A stretch of DNA of 64,000 bases from Burkholderia sp. Leaf177 (GCF_001424345.1 NZ_LMPF01000001.1:265751-329750), one strand, 5' to 3'. Shown: positions 1 to 9,510, counted from the first letter of the stretch. The notes: a model not told the origin generated them from the sequence alone. Translations and numbers: made by a program.

Positions 1-649
1 CGCTGACCCAGCCGCGGAGGAAATCTTCGCAACGCGGGTCGGAGAGGCGGAAAAAGTAGTGCGTCGATGTTTTGCGGACCGGCGTTGCGCCCGAGACAAC
101 CGAATATGGGTTGATCAGGTCGAGCGGCTGGTACGTCGAGCCGCAGACTTCGCAGTTGTCGCCGTATTGGTCCTTCGCGCCGCACTTCGGGCATTCGCCC
201 TTGATGAAGCGGTCCGGCAGGAACATTTCCTTGACTGGATCGTAGGCCTGCTCGATATCCCGTGCATCGATCAAACCGGCTTCCTGGAGCGACGTGTAGA
301 TCGATTCGCACAAGACGCGGTTTTCCTCGGCGTCGGTGGAGTAATAGTTGTCGAAGGAAATGCCGAAGCTGTCGAAATCGCGTTTGTGCTCTTTGCCGAC
401 GCGTTCGATCAATTGTTTCGGCGTGATGCCTTCCTGCTCGGCGCGCAGCATGATGGGCGTGCCGTGGGTATCGTCAGCGCCGACGTAATACACCTCGTGA
501 CCGTGCATTCGCAGCGCCCGAACCCAGATATCCGTCTGGATATATTCGACCATATGGCCGATATGAATCTGGCCGTTCGCATATGGAAGCGCCGACGTGA
601 CGAGGACTCGGCGATGGGCGGGTGCGGAAATCGGTGCTGACGATGACAT
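1..649 (-). CDS. metG: Methionyl-tRNA synthetase, N-terminal part (runs off window)
   Basis: This enzyme charges tRNA-Met with methionine in the cytoplasm. The 216 codons present carry the class I HIGH signature at residues 29-32, just after the typical [10 protein letters not shown] segment. A zinc knuckle of two CxxC pairs follows at Cys153/156 and Cys166/169, inside the connective-peptide insertion. The reading frame is open to the window edge, so the KMSKS loop and anticodon domain lie outside. I chose the ATG at 649 because the conserved N-terminus begins about 15 residues later. A TAGAAT hexamer at 703-708 (minus strand) could be its -10 box, but no good -35 is visible. It is transcribed away from the OmpA-like gene and apbC. 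Confidence 0.97.
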   Translation of the reverse strand, partial: MSSSAPISAPAHRRVLVTSALPYANGQIHIGHMVEYIQTDIWVRALRMHGHEVYYVGADDTHGTPIMLRAEQEGITPKQLIERVGKEHKRDFDSFGISFDNYYSTDAEENRVLCESIYTSLQEAGLIDARDIEQAYDPVKEMFLPDRFIKGECPKCGAKDQYGDNCEVCGSTYQPLDLINPYSVVSGATPVRKTSTHYFFRLSDPRCEDFLRGWVS

Positions 650-1014
650 AAGGCGCTGACCTGCGGTTAAAAGTCGGTGATTGCGTAAAAAAGCGAACCA
701 CGATTCTAGCAGGAGGCGAACAGCACGCTGGGCGCGGAGGAAGGCGACGCAGGCGAGGCGAAAACCCCAGCGTTCACAAATTCTGGACGAAAAAAAACCG
801 GGGCAATATAGCGGGCCCCGGAGCAACAACGACAAGAGGAGAATGGCACGTGGCGGCACTGCCAGCCACCTACCGTTAATACAGACACGCGGTGTGCGGC
901 CAAAGTTTCAACTATTTTCCGGGTTTCTCGCGAATCTTCACGATATTTTCCAGAACCGGTCAAAACCCCGGCCGCACTGCCAAAAGAGTCAATTCCCCTT
1001 GTAAATCAAGCCGC
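650..1014. other. Intergenic region between metG and the OmpA-like lipoprotein gene
   Basis: These 365 bases hold no credible gene. Overlapping frames on both strands are short and have no recognisable product. The part nearest metG must carry its promoter; only the weak TAGAAT at 703-708 can be pointed to. No convincing hairpin with a T-run is seen for the lipoprotein gene that ends at 1015. Confidence 0.5.
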
Positions 1015-1671
1015 TTACTGTACTTGTCCCGGTTGTGCCGTCGCGCGCAGATAAATCTCCACGCGGCGATTCTGTGCGCGACCAGCTTCCGTTGCGTTAT
1101 CGGCGATAGGCTGGGTCTGGCCCATGCCCGAAGCTGCCAGGCGCTGACCTGCTACACCGTGACCCGCCAGATACGATGCCACGCTTTGTGCACGGTTCTG
1201 CGACAAAGTCTGGTTGTAAGCCGGTTGGCCCGTGCTATCCGTATGGCCGACCACCTGAGCGATCAGCTCCGGATGCTGCACCAGCGTTTGCGTGACCTGG
1301 TCGAGCACAGGCGCGAACGTCGGCTTGATGGCGTAGCTGTTGGTATCGAACGAGATTGCGTTCGGGATATTGACCTTCAGCGAGCCGTCCTGCTGCTCGG
1401 TCACTTGCGTGCCGGTGCCTTTCGTGGCGCCCGTCAGCTTGCCCTTGATGGCCTGCCAGTTGTAACCGGTGATGCCGCCAGCAGCAGCGCCGACGCCTGC
1501 GCCGATCGCCGCACCCTTGCCGCCGCCGAAAATTGCGCCAAGGCCCGCGCCGGTCGCGGCGCCAATACCCGTGCCCACCGCTGCATTATTGCCCTGCTGC
1601 GAAGCGCAACCGGCGACCAATGCACCAGCTACGGCGATTACGGACAAGCGCGTCATCATTTTCGAGTTCAT
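1015..1671 (-). CDS. OmpA-family lipoprotein with glycine-zipper domain
   Basis: The predicted product is an outer-membrane lipoprotein that binds peptidoglycan. A signal peptide ends in a lipobox with the lipidated Cys at residue 22 (ALVAGC). A glycine/alanine-rich zipper segment (about residues 32-75) resembles small Gly-zipper outer-membrane modules. The C-terminal 110 residues are an OmpA C-terminal domain with GHTDSTG and the NRRVEIYL ending, the peptidoglycan-binding fold. The ATG at 1671 has GGAG eight bases upstream, whereas upstream in-frame ATGs at 1677 and 1692 are badly spaced. The arrangement matches the YiaD type, and the 218-residue length is normal for it. It is divergent from apbC. 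Confidence 0.9.
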   Translation of the reverse strand: MNSKMMTRLSVIAVAGALVAGCASQQGNNAAVGTGIGAATGAGLGAIFGGGKGAAIGAGVGAAAGGITGYNWQAIKGKLTGATKGTGTQVTEQQDGSLKVNIPNAISFDTNSYAIKPTFAPVLDQVTQTLVQHPELIAQVVGHTDSTGQPAYNQTLSQNRAQSVASYLAGHGVAGQRLAASGMGQTQPIADNATEAGRAQNRRVEIYLRATAQPGQVQ

Positions 1672-1940
1672 TGTCATTTCTCCAGGATTCAATCAAGACA
1701 GCCGCGCGGTGCACGTGGAAGTTCCCTGTGGGGTCTTCCGGCGTGCCGTTGCGCCTGCCACTACAATACGGCCAAGGATTCAACCGCTTAAAACGATGCG
1801 TCCCCAGACCATGGCAGCGTGGGATAGTGCAGCGCACGCGTGCGCCACGCAATGTCGTGCAACAATTCCTTTCAAATTTCATACCACGTGCGCGAAAGTG
1901 TTCGATCCCTTTTCGCAACAAGCGTTCCCACGGAGTTCCG

Positions 1941-3029
1941 ATGAGTCTTGATCGCGCCCAGATCGACACCGCCCTCGGCGGCCTGATCGATCCCAATACC
2001 AGCCGCACTTTCGCGGACACAAAAAGCATCCGCACCGTGACCATAGACGGCGCACATGTCAGCGTCAACGTCGTGCTGGGATATCCGGCAAAGAGCCAGT
2101 TCGATGCAATTCGCGCGCTGGTTTCGGAAGCCGTCGCCCGGGTTCCAGGCGTACAGGACGTGAAAGTGGACGTATCGTCGCAGGTCGTCGCTCACGCCGT
2201 CCAACGCGGCGTGAAACTGTTGCCGAACGTTAAAAATATCATCGCCGTGGCTTCGGGGAAGGGCGGCGTCGGCAAAAGCACGACTGCCGTGAATCTGGCG
2301 CTGGCGCTGGCGTCGGAAGGTGCATCGGTAGGCATGCTCGACGCCGATATCTACGGCCCGTCGCTTCCCATGATGCTCGGCATCAGCGGCCGCCCGGAAT
2401 CGCCCGACAATCAGTCGATGAACCCGCTCGTCGGCCACGGCATCCAGGCCAATTCCATCGGCTTTCTGATCGAGCAGGACAATCCCATGGTCTGGCGCGG
2501 CCCGATGGTCACGTCCGCGCTCGAACAGTTGCTGCGGCAGACGAACTGGAAGGATCTCGATTACCTCGTCGTGGATATGCCGCCGGGGACGGGTGACATC
2601 CAGTTGACGCTATCGCAGAAAGTTCCGGTGACGGGCGCCGTGATCGTGACCACGCCGCAGGACATCGCACTGCTCGACGCCAAGAAAGGTTTGAAAATGT
2701 TCGAGAAGGTCGGCATTCCCATTCTGGGAATCGTCGAGAACATGAGCACGCATATCTGCTCGAATTGCGGCCACGAAGAACACATCTTCGGTGCGGGCGG
2801 CGGCGAGCGGATGTCGAAGGAATACGGCGTGCCGGTGCTCGGCAGTTTGCCGCTTGACATTGCCATCCGCGAGAAAACCGATGCCGGCCAGCCAACCGTG
2901 GTGTCGCAACCCGACAGCAAGATTGCCGACGCGTACCGGTCGATTGCCCGCAAGGTCGCGATTTCGATTGCGGAGCGCCAACGCGACATGACGTCGATGT
3001 TCCCGAGCATCGTGGTGCAGAACACCTGA
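1941..3029 (+). CDS. apbC: Mrp/ApbC iron-sulfur cluster carrier ATPase
   Basis: Mrp/ApbC proteins bind and transfer 4Fe-4S clusters to apoproteins, using ATP. The N-terminal 85 residues look like the MIP18/DUF59 domain that often precedes the ATPase. The deviant Walker A GKGGVGKST has its lysine at residue 112, VVDMPPGTGD matches the Walker B/switch region, and a CSNC pair near residue 275 matches the cluster-binding CxxC. The 362-residue length is typical. The ATG at 1941 has CGGAG five bases upstream; much longer in-frame extensions upstream lack family similarity. metG lying close by on the other strand is the usual arrangement in Burkholderiaceae. Confidence 0.96.
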   Translation: MSLDRAQIDTALGGLIDPNTSRTFADTKSIRTVTIDGAHVSVNVVLGYPAKSQFDAIRALVSEAVARVPGVQDVKVDVSSQVVAHAVQRGVKLLPNVKNIIAVASGKGGVGKSTTAVNLALALASEGASVGMLDADIYGPSLPMMLGISGRPESPDNQSMNPLVGHGIQANSIGFLIEQDNPMVWRGPMVTSALEQLLRQTNWKDLDYLVVDMPPGTGDIQLTLSQKVPVTGAVIVTTPQDIALLDAKKGLKMFEKVGIPILGIVENMSTHICSNCGHEEHIFGAGGGERMSKEYGVPVLGSLPLDIAIREKTDAGQPTVVSQPDSKIADAYRSIARKVAISIAERQRDMTSMFPSIVVQNT

Positions 3030-3135
3030 GCGGCGAGCGACGTCGGGCCCCGTGCGTGTCGCGGTATCATGTTGCCTTCGATTGGCGCGGTCAGGTGAGC
3101 ACACGGGGTGGTCGCGGCGTCGCCATGAGGATTGC

Positions 3136-3729
3136 ATGAAACGAAGATTCAACGGGCCTGGATCGAGCAGCCTGCCTGCCGCGACAAACCCGGCCTTGGG
3201 CCCGATTGCACGCTTCTGCACACGCGCGGCCACGGGGTTCGCGCTCACCGCCGGCACATTGCTGCTGAGTGGCTGCGGCATATTCTTCCAGAACCACGAA
3301 AAACGCGCCGATGCGACGCTGCAGTCCACCGCGGGCAGCAGCGTAAGCGGGTCGTTGACTTTCATTGAACGCGCGGATGGCGTGCAGGTTTCATACAACC
3401 TGTCCGGCATGCCGCCCAACAGCGAGCACGCGCTGCAGATCCACGAACGCGGCGACTGCATTGTCTCGAATCCGTCCGATGGCGGCCCGGTGTTCTCGCC
3501 GGCAGCGGATCGCAGCCGGTCATCGAAAGTCGAAGGCGACCTGGCGACCATCCGGGCTGACGCAAACGGCTCGGCCACTGGGTTCATTGTCGCGCCCGAT
3601 CTCTCGCTCGACGGCGTGCGCTCGGTTCTTTCACGCGCGGTCCTGCTTCATCGCGATACGTCCGACTCGTATTCGCTCAGCCCGCACGGCGCCGGTCCGG
3701 CACTCGCATGTGGCGTGATTCGTCAATGA
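3136..3729 (+). CDS. SodC-like lipoprotein lacking most metal ligands
   Basis: This is a 197-residue predicted lipoprotein with a Cu/Zn superoxide dismutase fold. A long n-region precedes the lipobox LLLSGC, giving lipidated Cys47. Fold landmarks remain: HERGDC at 103-108, ACGVI at 191-195 (the two disulfide cysteines) and LLH at 170-172. The metal site is largely gone. The first Cu-ligand His is Gln101, and no His occurs between residues 104 and 171, so the bridging and zinc histidines are absent. It probably does not dismutate superoxide; a structural or adhesive envelope role is inference. The ATG has GAGG five bases upstream. It follows apbC by 106 bases. Confidence 0.8.
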   Translation: MKRRFNGPGSSSLPAATNPALGPIARFCTRAATGFALTAGTLLLSGCGIFFQNHEKRADATLQSTAGSSVSGSLTFIERADGVQVSYNLSGMPPNSEHALQIHERGDCIVSNPSDGGPVFSPAADRSRSSKVEGDLATIRADANGSATGFIVAPDLSLDGVRSVLSRAVLLHRDTSDSYSLSPHGAGPALACGVIRQ

Positions 3730-3929
3730 AATCAGCGCTCTAAAACGTTCGGCCCGGCTTCTTGGCCAGGTCGCGTCGCACGGGCCATCACATCAAGTAA
3801 AATACGCGCTTCTCGGCGGGTCCTACTGGCTTCGGCATGCATCTGCATGCATTCCAGGTTCCCGGCCACGCCCTGTTTCATGCACGGCGGCTTCACTCGA
3901 GCCGCTTCTTTCGTTGGGTAGCGTTCCCT

Positions 3930-4499
3930 ATGAGCATCAAGTCCGACAAGTGGATCCGGCGCATGGCCGAAGAGCACAAGATGATCGAGCCGTTTGTGCG
4001 CGATCAGGTGCGTGTGTCCGAAGACGGTAGAAAAATCGTGAGTTACGGCACATCGAGCTACGGCTACGACATTCGCGTGGCAGACGAATTCAAGATCTTC
4101 ACGAACATCAATTCCACGATCGTCGATCCGAAAAATTTCGATGAGAAATCGTTTGTCGATTTCAAGGGCGACGTCTGCATCATTCCGCCGAATTCCTTTG
4201 CGCTGGCGCGTACGGTCGAGTATTTCCGGATTCCGCGCTCGTGCCTGACCGTGTGCCTGGGGAAATCCACGTACGCGCGCTGCGGGATCATTGTGAACGT
4301 GACGCCGTTCGAACCCGAATGGGAAGGGTATGTGACGCTCGAATTCTCGAATACGACACCTTTGCCTGCCAAAATCTACGCGAACGAAGGCGTGGCGCAG
4401 GTCCTGTTTTTTGAAAGCGACGAAATCTGCGAGACGTCCTACGCCGATCGTGGGGGCAAGTATCAAGGGCAAAGCGGCGTAACGCTGCCGAAAACCTGA
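3930..4499 (+). CDS. dcd: dCTP deaminase
   Basis: Dcd converts dCTP to dUTP plus ammonia, feeding dTMP synthesis through dUTPase. The 189-residue length, the N-terminus [19 protein letters not shown] and the core [20 protein letters not shown] (which contains the catalytic glutamate region) match the bacterial enzyme throughout. The protein starts at the ATG at 3930; a longer in-frame extension back to 3837 has no family match. It is followed by the decarboxylase gene on the same strand with 103 bases between them, an interval that holds two inverted repeats. Confidence 0.97.
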   Translation: MSIKSDKWIRRMAEEHKMIEPFVRDQVRVSEDGRKIVSYGTSSYGYDIRVADEFKIFTNINSTIVDPKNFDEKSFVDFKGDVCIIPPNSFALARTVEYFRIPRSCLTVCLGKSTYARCGIIVNVTPFEPEWEGYVTLEFSNTTPLPAKIYANEGVAQVLFFESDEICETSYADRGGKYQGQSGVTLPKT

Positions 4500-4522
4500 C
4501 GTTTCTGCTGCTACGAAACGTC
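4498..4522 (+). terminator. Possible terminator hairpin after dcd
   Basis: A perfect 8-bp inverted repeat (4498-4505 with 4515-4522, nine-base loop) overlaps the dcd stop codon. A TTTTT run follows only nine bases later, so it is a weak intrinsic terminator or simply an mRNA 3' hairpin. Confidence 0.35.
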
Positions 4523-4541
4523 GTTGCAACACTTTTTGAAA

Positions 4542-4580
4542 GACCGCTGGACTCGAGCATGCACAACTCGGCCAGCGGTC
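4542..4580 (+). promoter_or_regulatory. Leader hairpin in front of the decarboxylase gene
   Basis: A perfect 9-bp inverted repeat, GACCGCTGG (4542-4550) and CCAGCGGTC (4572-4580), flanks a 21-base loop. It ends nine bases before the Shine-Dalgarno GGAG at 4590-4593, so it would form next to the ribosome-binding site of the decarboxylase mRNA. A regulatory role is inferred from position only. Confidence 0.4.
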
Positions 4581-4602
4581 GTTCCATTTGGAGATTCGCC
4601 TC

Positions 4603-6900
4603 ATGAAGTTTCGTTTTCCCGTCGTCATCATCGACGAAGATTTTCGTTCCGAGAACATTTCGGGTTCCGGTATTCGTGCGCTCGCCGAGGCGATCGAGCG
4701 CGAAGGCGTCGAGGTGCTCGGGCTGACGAGTTACGGCGATCTGACGTCGTTTGCGCAGCAGTCGAGCCGCGCGTCGTGTTTTATCCTGTCGATCGATGAC
4801 GACGAATTGCTGCCATACGCCGACAACAACGTGGTGCTGGCCGAGGGCGACACGCCGGAACTGGCATCCGCAATCGTCGCGTTGCGCGCGTTCGTGCAGG
4901 CCGTGCGCCGGCGCAACGCGGACATTCCGATTTTCCTGTACGGCGAAACGCGCACTTCACGGCATTTGCCCAACGACATCCTGCGCGAGCTGCACGGCTT
5001 CATCCACATGTTCGAGGACACGCCGGAATTCGTCGCGCGCCATATCATCCGCGAAGCAAAGGTGTACCTCGACGCGCTCGCACCGCCGTTCTTCAAGGAA
5101 CTCGTGCAATACGCCGAAGAGGGTTCGTACTCGTGGCACTGCCCGGGACACTCGGGCGGCGTGGCGTTCCTGAAGAACCCGCTTGGTCAGATGTTCCACC
5201 AGTTTTTCGGCGAGAACATGTTGCGGGCCGACGTCTGCAATGCCGTCGATGAACTCGGCCAGCTGCTCGACCATACCGGTCCCGTGGCGGCATCGGAACG
5301 AAATGCGGCGCGCATTTTCAGCGCGGACCATTTGTTCTTTGTGACGAATGGCACGTCGACATCGAACAAGATTGTCTGGCACGCGACCGTTGCCCCAGGC
5401 GACATCGTGTTGGTCGACCGCAATTGCCACAAGTCGATCCTGCACGCCATCACCATGACGGGCGCAATCCCGGTGTTTCTCACGCCAACGCGTAATCACT
5501 TTGGCCTGATCGGACCGATTCCGCGCGACGAGTTCAAACCGGAAAACATCCGCAAGAAGATCGAGGCGAATCCGTTCGCGCGCGAGGCGCTCGCGAAAAA
5601 TCCGAACGTGAAGCCGCGCATTCTGACCATCACGCAAAGTACGTACGACGGCATTGTCTACAACGTCGAGATGATCAAGGATCTGCTCGGCGACATGCTG
5701 GACACGCTTCATTTCGACGAAGCCTGGCTGCCGCACGCCGAGTTCCACGAGTTTTATCAGGACATGCACGCCATTGGCGCTGGCCGTCCGCGTACGGGCG
5801 CGCTGGTGTTTGCCACGCACTCAACGCACAAGCTGCTTGCCGGGATTTCGCAGGCGTCGCAGATCGTGGTGCAGGATTCCGAGAACAGCACGTTCGACAA
5901 ACATCGCTTCAATGAAGCGTATTTGATGCACACGTCGACCAGCCCGCAATACGCGATCATCGCTTCGTGCGACGTGGCCGCGGCCATGATGGAGCCGCCG
6001 GGCGGCACGGCGCTCGTGGAAGAATCGATTGCGGAAGCGCTCGATTTCCGCCGCGCCATGCGCAAGGTCGACGACGAATACGGCGACGACTGGTTCTTCA
6101 AGGTCTGGGGACCGGAAGCGCTGGCTGAAGAGGGCATCGGCGATCGCGAGGAATGGGTGTTAAAGCCGAACGACCATTGGCATGGTTTCGGCGCGCTCGC
6201 CGAAGGCTTCAACATGCTCGACCCGATCAAGGCGACCATCATTACGCCGGGACTCGATGTAGACGGCGAGTTCGGTGAAACGGGCATTCCGGCCGCGATC
6301 GTGACGAAATATCTGGCGGAGCACGGAATCATTGTGGAGAAGACCGGGCTGTATTCGTTCTTCATCATGTTCACGATCGGGATCACGAAGGGCCGCTGGA
6401 ATTCAATGGTCACCGAGCTGCAACAGTTCAAGGACGACTACGACAACAACCAGCCGTTGTGGCGCGTGTTGCCGGACTTCATCGCGCAGCATCCGTCGTA
6501 CGAGCGCATGGGATTGCGCGATCTTTGCGAGCAGATCCACAGTGTTTATCGTGCCAACGATATCGCGCGGCTTACCACCGAGATGTATCTGTCGAGCATG
6601 GAACCGGCCATGAAACCGTCCGAAGCGTATGCAAAGCTGGTGCATCGCGAGATTGACCGGGTGCCTATCGACGAACTCGAAGGGCGTGTCACGACCATCT
6701 TGCTGACGCCGTATCCGCCGGGCATTCCGTTGCTGATTCCGGGCGAGCGCTTTAACAAGACCATCGTGGATTACTTGCGATTTGCGCGCGAATTCAACGA
6801 GCGCTTCCCGGGTTTTCATACGGATATCCACGGGTTGGTCGGCGAGATGATCAACGGGCGGATTGAGTATTTTGTGGATTGCGTCGCGCTCGAGCGCTGA
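4603..6900 (+). CDS. Orn/Lys/Arg decarboxylase, class I PLP type
   Basis: This family decarboxylates arginine, lysine or ornithine to the polyamine or diamine with pyridoxal phosphate. At 765 residues it has the layout of the large inducible enzymes: an N-terminal response-regulator-like wing domain (1-130), the PLP domain and a C-terminal domain. The PLP lysine is Lys410 in ATHSTHKLL, and HFDEAW upstream holds the conserved aspartate. Sequence signs such as SYSWHCPGHSGG and LLDHTGP resemble the degradative arginine decarboxylase AdiA more than CadA or SpeC, but I cannot fix the substrate. The ATG at 4603 has GGAG nine bases upstream. A strong terminator follows the stop. Confidence 0.93.
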   Translation: MKFRFPVVIIDEDFRSENISGSGIRALAEAIEREGVEVLGLTSYGDLTSFAQQSSRASCFILSIDDDELLPYADNNVVLAEGDTPELASAIVALRAFVQAVRRRNADIPIFLYGETRTSRHLPNDILRELHGFIHMFEDTPEFVARHIIREAKVYLDALAPPFFKELVQYAEEGSYSWHCPGHSGGVAFLKNPLGQMFHQFFGENMLRADVCNAVDELGQLLDHTGPVAASERNAARIFSADHLFFVTNGTSTSNKIVWHATVAPGDIVLVDRNCHKSILHAITMTGAIPVFLTPTRNHFGLIGPIPRDEFKPENIRKKIEANPFAREALAKNPNVKPRILTITQSTYDGIVYNVEMIKDLLGDMLDTLHFDEAWLPHAEFHEFYQDMHAIGAGRPRTGALVFATHSTHKLLAGISQASQIVVQDSENSTFDKHRFNEAYLMHTSTSPQYAIIASCDVAAAMMEPPGGTALVEESIAEALDFRRAMRKVDDEYGDDWFFKVWGPEALAEEGIGDREEWVLKPNDHWHGFGALAEGFNMLDPIKATIITPGLDVDGEFGETGIPAAIVTKYLAEHGIIVEKTGLYSFFIMFTIGITKGRWNSMVTELQQFKDDYDNNQPLWRVLPDFIAQHPSYERMGLRDLCEQIHSVYRANDIARLTTEMYLSSMEPAMKPSEAYAKLVHREIDRVPIDELEGRVTTILLTPYPPGIPLLIPGERFNKTIVDYLRFAREFNERFPGFHTDIHGLVGEMINGRIEYFVDCVALER

Positions 6901-6924
6901 GCCGGTGCGGTAGATTGCAATGAA

Positions 6925-6956
6925 CAAGGCCCGCAGAACGCGGGCCTTGATTTTTT
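6925..6956 (+). terminator. Intrinsic terminator after the decarboxylase gene
   Basis: A perfect 10-bp stem (6925-6934 with 6940-6949), a five-base loop and a run of six T at 6951-6956 lie 24 bases after the decarboxylase stop. The T-run overlaps the stop codon of the convergent bestrophin gene. Confidence 0.9.
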
Positions 6957-7896
6957 AAGTCACGATAAACCTGCGTTCAGTCACACCCGGCTCCGGCAAT
7001 CCTTTCGGTGGACGCTTGAAATCGGGATCGGCGGTCAAGTCGTGGAGCATTGTTTCGATTGCATCGCAGAGCGCGCTCAGCGCCAGATCGTTTTCTTCCA
7101 GGCCGAACGGATCTTCGATCTGCGCCGCAATCGCTTCCAGCGACATGAACGCGTACGCGACCAGAAGCGCGAACAACGGCGTCAATGCGCCCGCGCCATC
7201 GACAAGGCCAAACGGCAGCATCACGCAGAACAAATAGACCGTTCGATGGATCATCACCGAATACGAGAATGGCAAAGGTGTGGACGCGAGCCGCTCGCAA
7301 CCGCCGATCACGCCGGACAATTCGTTGAGATTCTGCTCGAAGGCGAGCAAACCGTAACCATCGAGCGCGCCTTCGCGTGTGCGCGTGGCGGACCATTCGC
7401 CGAGCCAGCGCAAGATCGTCGTCGATCGATTTTGCGTCTTGACGGTGCGCTGATATAACGCAGGCGTCAGACGCGTAGCGAGATCAGGAAGCGGATCGGT
7501 GCGGCGCATTTCATGGCGCAGCGCGTGACCGAGCGCCCCGATCGCCGCGATGAACGCGTGCGTGTCTTCACGCTTGACATCGCGTGGCAGCGTCAATGCC
7601 TGACGCGCCAGCGAGCGTCCATGAATGGACAGCGATCCCCATAATTTGCGGCCTTCCCACCAGCGCTCATAACTCGCGCTATTTCGAAAACCGAGGAACA
7701 CCGCGAGCGCGATGCCCACCAGTGCAAACGGCGGCGTGCCCAGTCCGACGGGGTAATTGCGCACGTGGTCGTGCATCACGATTGCCGCGATGGACAGCAG
7801 GAAGATCAGCGCGAGCCGCGGCAGCAGCTGCGGCAGCACGGACCCGCGCCAGACGAACAACATGCGGAACCAGTTGAGTTTGGGGCGGATGATCAT
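6955..7896 (-). CDS. Bestrophin-like (YneE/UPF0187) membrane protein
   Basis: The product belongs to the bacterial bestrophin homologues, pentameric anion or cation channels of the inner membrane. Family signs are the N-terminal MIIRPKLNWFRMLFVWRGS, the LGFRNSASYERWWEGRKLWG block near residues 72-91, and the C-terminal DPFGLEENDL segment. Hydrophobic helices are visible at about 22-42, 56-72, 220-236 and 240-256. The length of 313 residues is usual. Two palindromic boxes lie 65 bases upstream of the start and may control it. Ion specificity cannot be told from sequence. Confidence 0.88.
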   Translation of the reverse strand: MIIRPKLNWFRMLFVWRGSVLPQLLPRLALIFLLSIAAIVMHDHVRNYPVGLGTPPFALVGIALAVFLGFRNSASYERWWEGRKLWGSLSIHGRSLARQALTLPRDVKREDTHAFIAAIGALGHALRHEMRRTDPLPDLATRLTPALYQRTVKTQNRSTTILRWLGEWSATRTREGALDGYGLLAFEQNLNELSGVIGGCERLASTPLPFSYSVMIHRTVYLFCVMLPFGLVDGAGALTPLFALLVAYAFMSLEAIAAQIEDPFGLEENDLALSALCDAIETMLHDLTADPDFKRPPKGLPEPGVTERRFIVT

Positions 7897-7961
7897 GGGC
7901 GCTTGGTTCGGTCGGACGCGAAGTGTGAAGAGCCTGTTTTTGCAGATGGTCCGGCGACACT

Positions 7962-7999
7962 GTAGCCAAATCGGCTACGAACGTAGCCGATTTGGCTAC
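7962..7999. promoter_or_regulatory. Twin 17-bp palindromic boxes between argH and the bestrophin gene
   Basis: Two boxes, GTAGCCAAATCGGCTAC (7962-7978) and GTAGCCGATTTGGCTAC (7983-7999), are each inverted repeats (GTAGCC N5 GGCTAC) and are reverse complements of each other. Together they form an 18-bp perfect inverted repeat with a two-base centre. Box starts are 21 bp apart, about two helical turns. No T-run follows on either strand, so this fits an operator or a very stable argH mRNA 3' hairpin better than an intrinsic terminator. Confidence 0.6.
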
Positions 8000-8019
8000 G
8001 TCTTGCGTCGACGACTACT

Positions 8020-9426
8020 TCAGCCCAACCCCACCCGCGCCGCCGTCACCGCTGCCCGAACCTGTTCCGGTGCCGTCCCACCCGCGTGATTCCGGCTCGC
8101 CACCGATCCTTCCAGCGTCAAATACTCGAACACATCTTCACCGATTAGATGCGCGACGTTCGGCAACTCCGCGCGCATTTCATCGAGCGTCAGATCCGCC
8201 AGATCGCAACCGCGATCCACGCAAATGCGCACGGCGAGCGCGACGGCCTCATGCGCATCGCGGAACGGCAAACCGCGCTTCACCAGATAATCCGCCAAGT
8301 CCGTCGCCGTCGAAAATCCCTGCAACGCGGCAGCGCGCATGGCGTCAGGCTTGACCGTGATACCCGATGCCATTTCAGCAAAAATGCGCAGCGTGTCGGA
8401 GACGGTATCGACGGTATCGAACAGCGGTTCCTTGTCTTCCTGATTGTCCTTGTTGTACGCGAGCGGCTGGCCCTTCATCAGCGTCAACAAAGAAACCAGA
8501 TTGCCGTTCACGCGCCCCGTCTTGCCGCGCGCGAGTTCGGGCACGTCCGGATTTTTCTTCTGCGGCATGATCGACGAGCCGGTACAAAAGCGATCGGCCA
8601 GATCGATGAAACCAACTCGCGGGCTCATCCACAACACAAGTTCTTCGGAGAAGCGCGACACGTGCGTCATGATCAACGCCGCAGCCGCCGTGAATTCGAT
8701 AGCGAAATCGCGATCCGACACAGCGTCGAGCGAATTGGCGCAGATGCCATCGAAGCCGAGCGTTTTCGCGACGGCATTGCGGTCGATCGGATAGCTCGTT
8801 CCGGCCAGCGCCGCGGCGCCAAGCGGCAAGCGATTCACGCGCTTGCGGCAATCGATCATGCGTTCGCTGTCACGCGTGAACATTTCCACATACGCGAGCA
8901 AGTGATGCCCGAACGTCACGGGTTGCGCGACCTGCAAATGCGTGAAGCCGGGCATGATGGTTTCCGCATTCAGCTCGGCAATATCGATCAACGCGCGGCG
9001 CAGTTCAATCAGCAATTCGCCGATCCGGTCGATCTCGCCGCGCAGCCACAAACGGATATCGGTTGCTACCTGGTCGTTACGCGAGCGGCCGGTATGCAGG
9101 CGTTTGCCGGCATCGCCAATCAACGCTGTCAAACGTGCTTCGATATTCAGATGCACATCTTCCAGATCGAGTTTCCATTCGAACTCGCCGCGCTCGATCT
9201 CGCCCTGGATCTGCGTCATGCCTTTCTGGATGGCCTGAAAATCCGCATCGCCGATGATCTTCTGCGCGGCGAGCATGGCGGCGTGGGCGAGCGAACCCTG
9301 GATATCAACGAGTGCGAGACGCTTGTCGAAGAACACCGATGACGTATAGCGCTTGACCAGATCGGACATTGGTTCGTTGAAGCGAGCCGACCAGGCTTCG
9401 CCTTTCTTGTGCAGTTGGGACGTCAT
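8020..9426 (-). CDS. argH: Argininosuccinate lyase
   Basis: ArgH splits argininosuccinate into arginine and fumarate, the last step of arginine synthesis. The fumarase/aspartase superfamily signature [12 protein letters not shown] is intact, as are [13 protein letters not shown] and the THLQ motif of [18 protein letters not shown]. The 468-residue length is normal. The ATG at 9426 begins [16 protein letters not shown], the usual start of the family; the frame remains open 70 codons upstream without similarity. The Shine-Dalgarno is weak. No other arg gene is adjacent; it stands alone between the bestrophin gene and the anti-sigma gene. Confidence 0.97.
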   Translation of the reverse strand: MTSQLHKKGEAWSARFNEPMSDLVKRYTSSVFFDKRLALVDIQGSLAHAAMLAAQKIIGDADFQAIQKGMTQIQGEIERGEFEWKLDLEDVHLNIEARLTALIGDAGKRLHTGRSRNDQVATDIRLWLRGEIDRIGELLIELRRALIDIAELNAETIMPGFTHLQVAQPVTFGHHLLAYVEMFTRDSERMIDCRKRVNRLPLGAAALAGTSYPIDRNAVAKTLGFDGICANSLDAVSDRDFAIEFTAAAALIMTHVSRFSEELVLWMSPRVGFIDLADRFCTGSSIMPQKKNPDVPELARGKTGRVNGNLVSLLTLMKGQPLAYNKDNQEDKEPLFDTVDTVSDTLRIFAEMASGITVKPDAMRAAALQGFSTATDLADYLVKRGLPFRDAHEAVALAVRICVDRGCDLADLTLDEMRAELPNVAHLIGEDVFEYLTLEGSVASRNHAGGTAPEQVRAAVTAARVGLG

Positions 9427-9510
9427 AGTGATGTTCTTAAGAGGACAAAAACGCGGAATTGCCGATTTTACAGGCAATGACAAACCTGCAGCCAAACCTC
9501 TGCGGCACGC

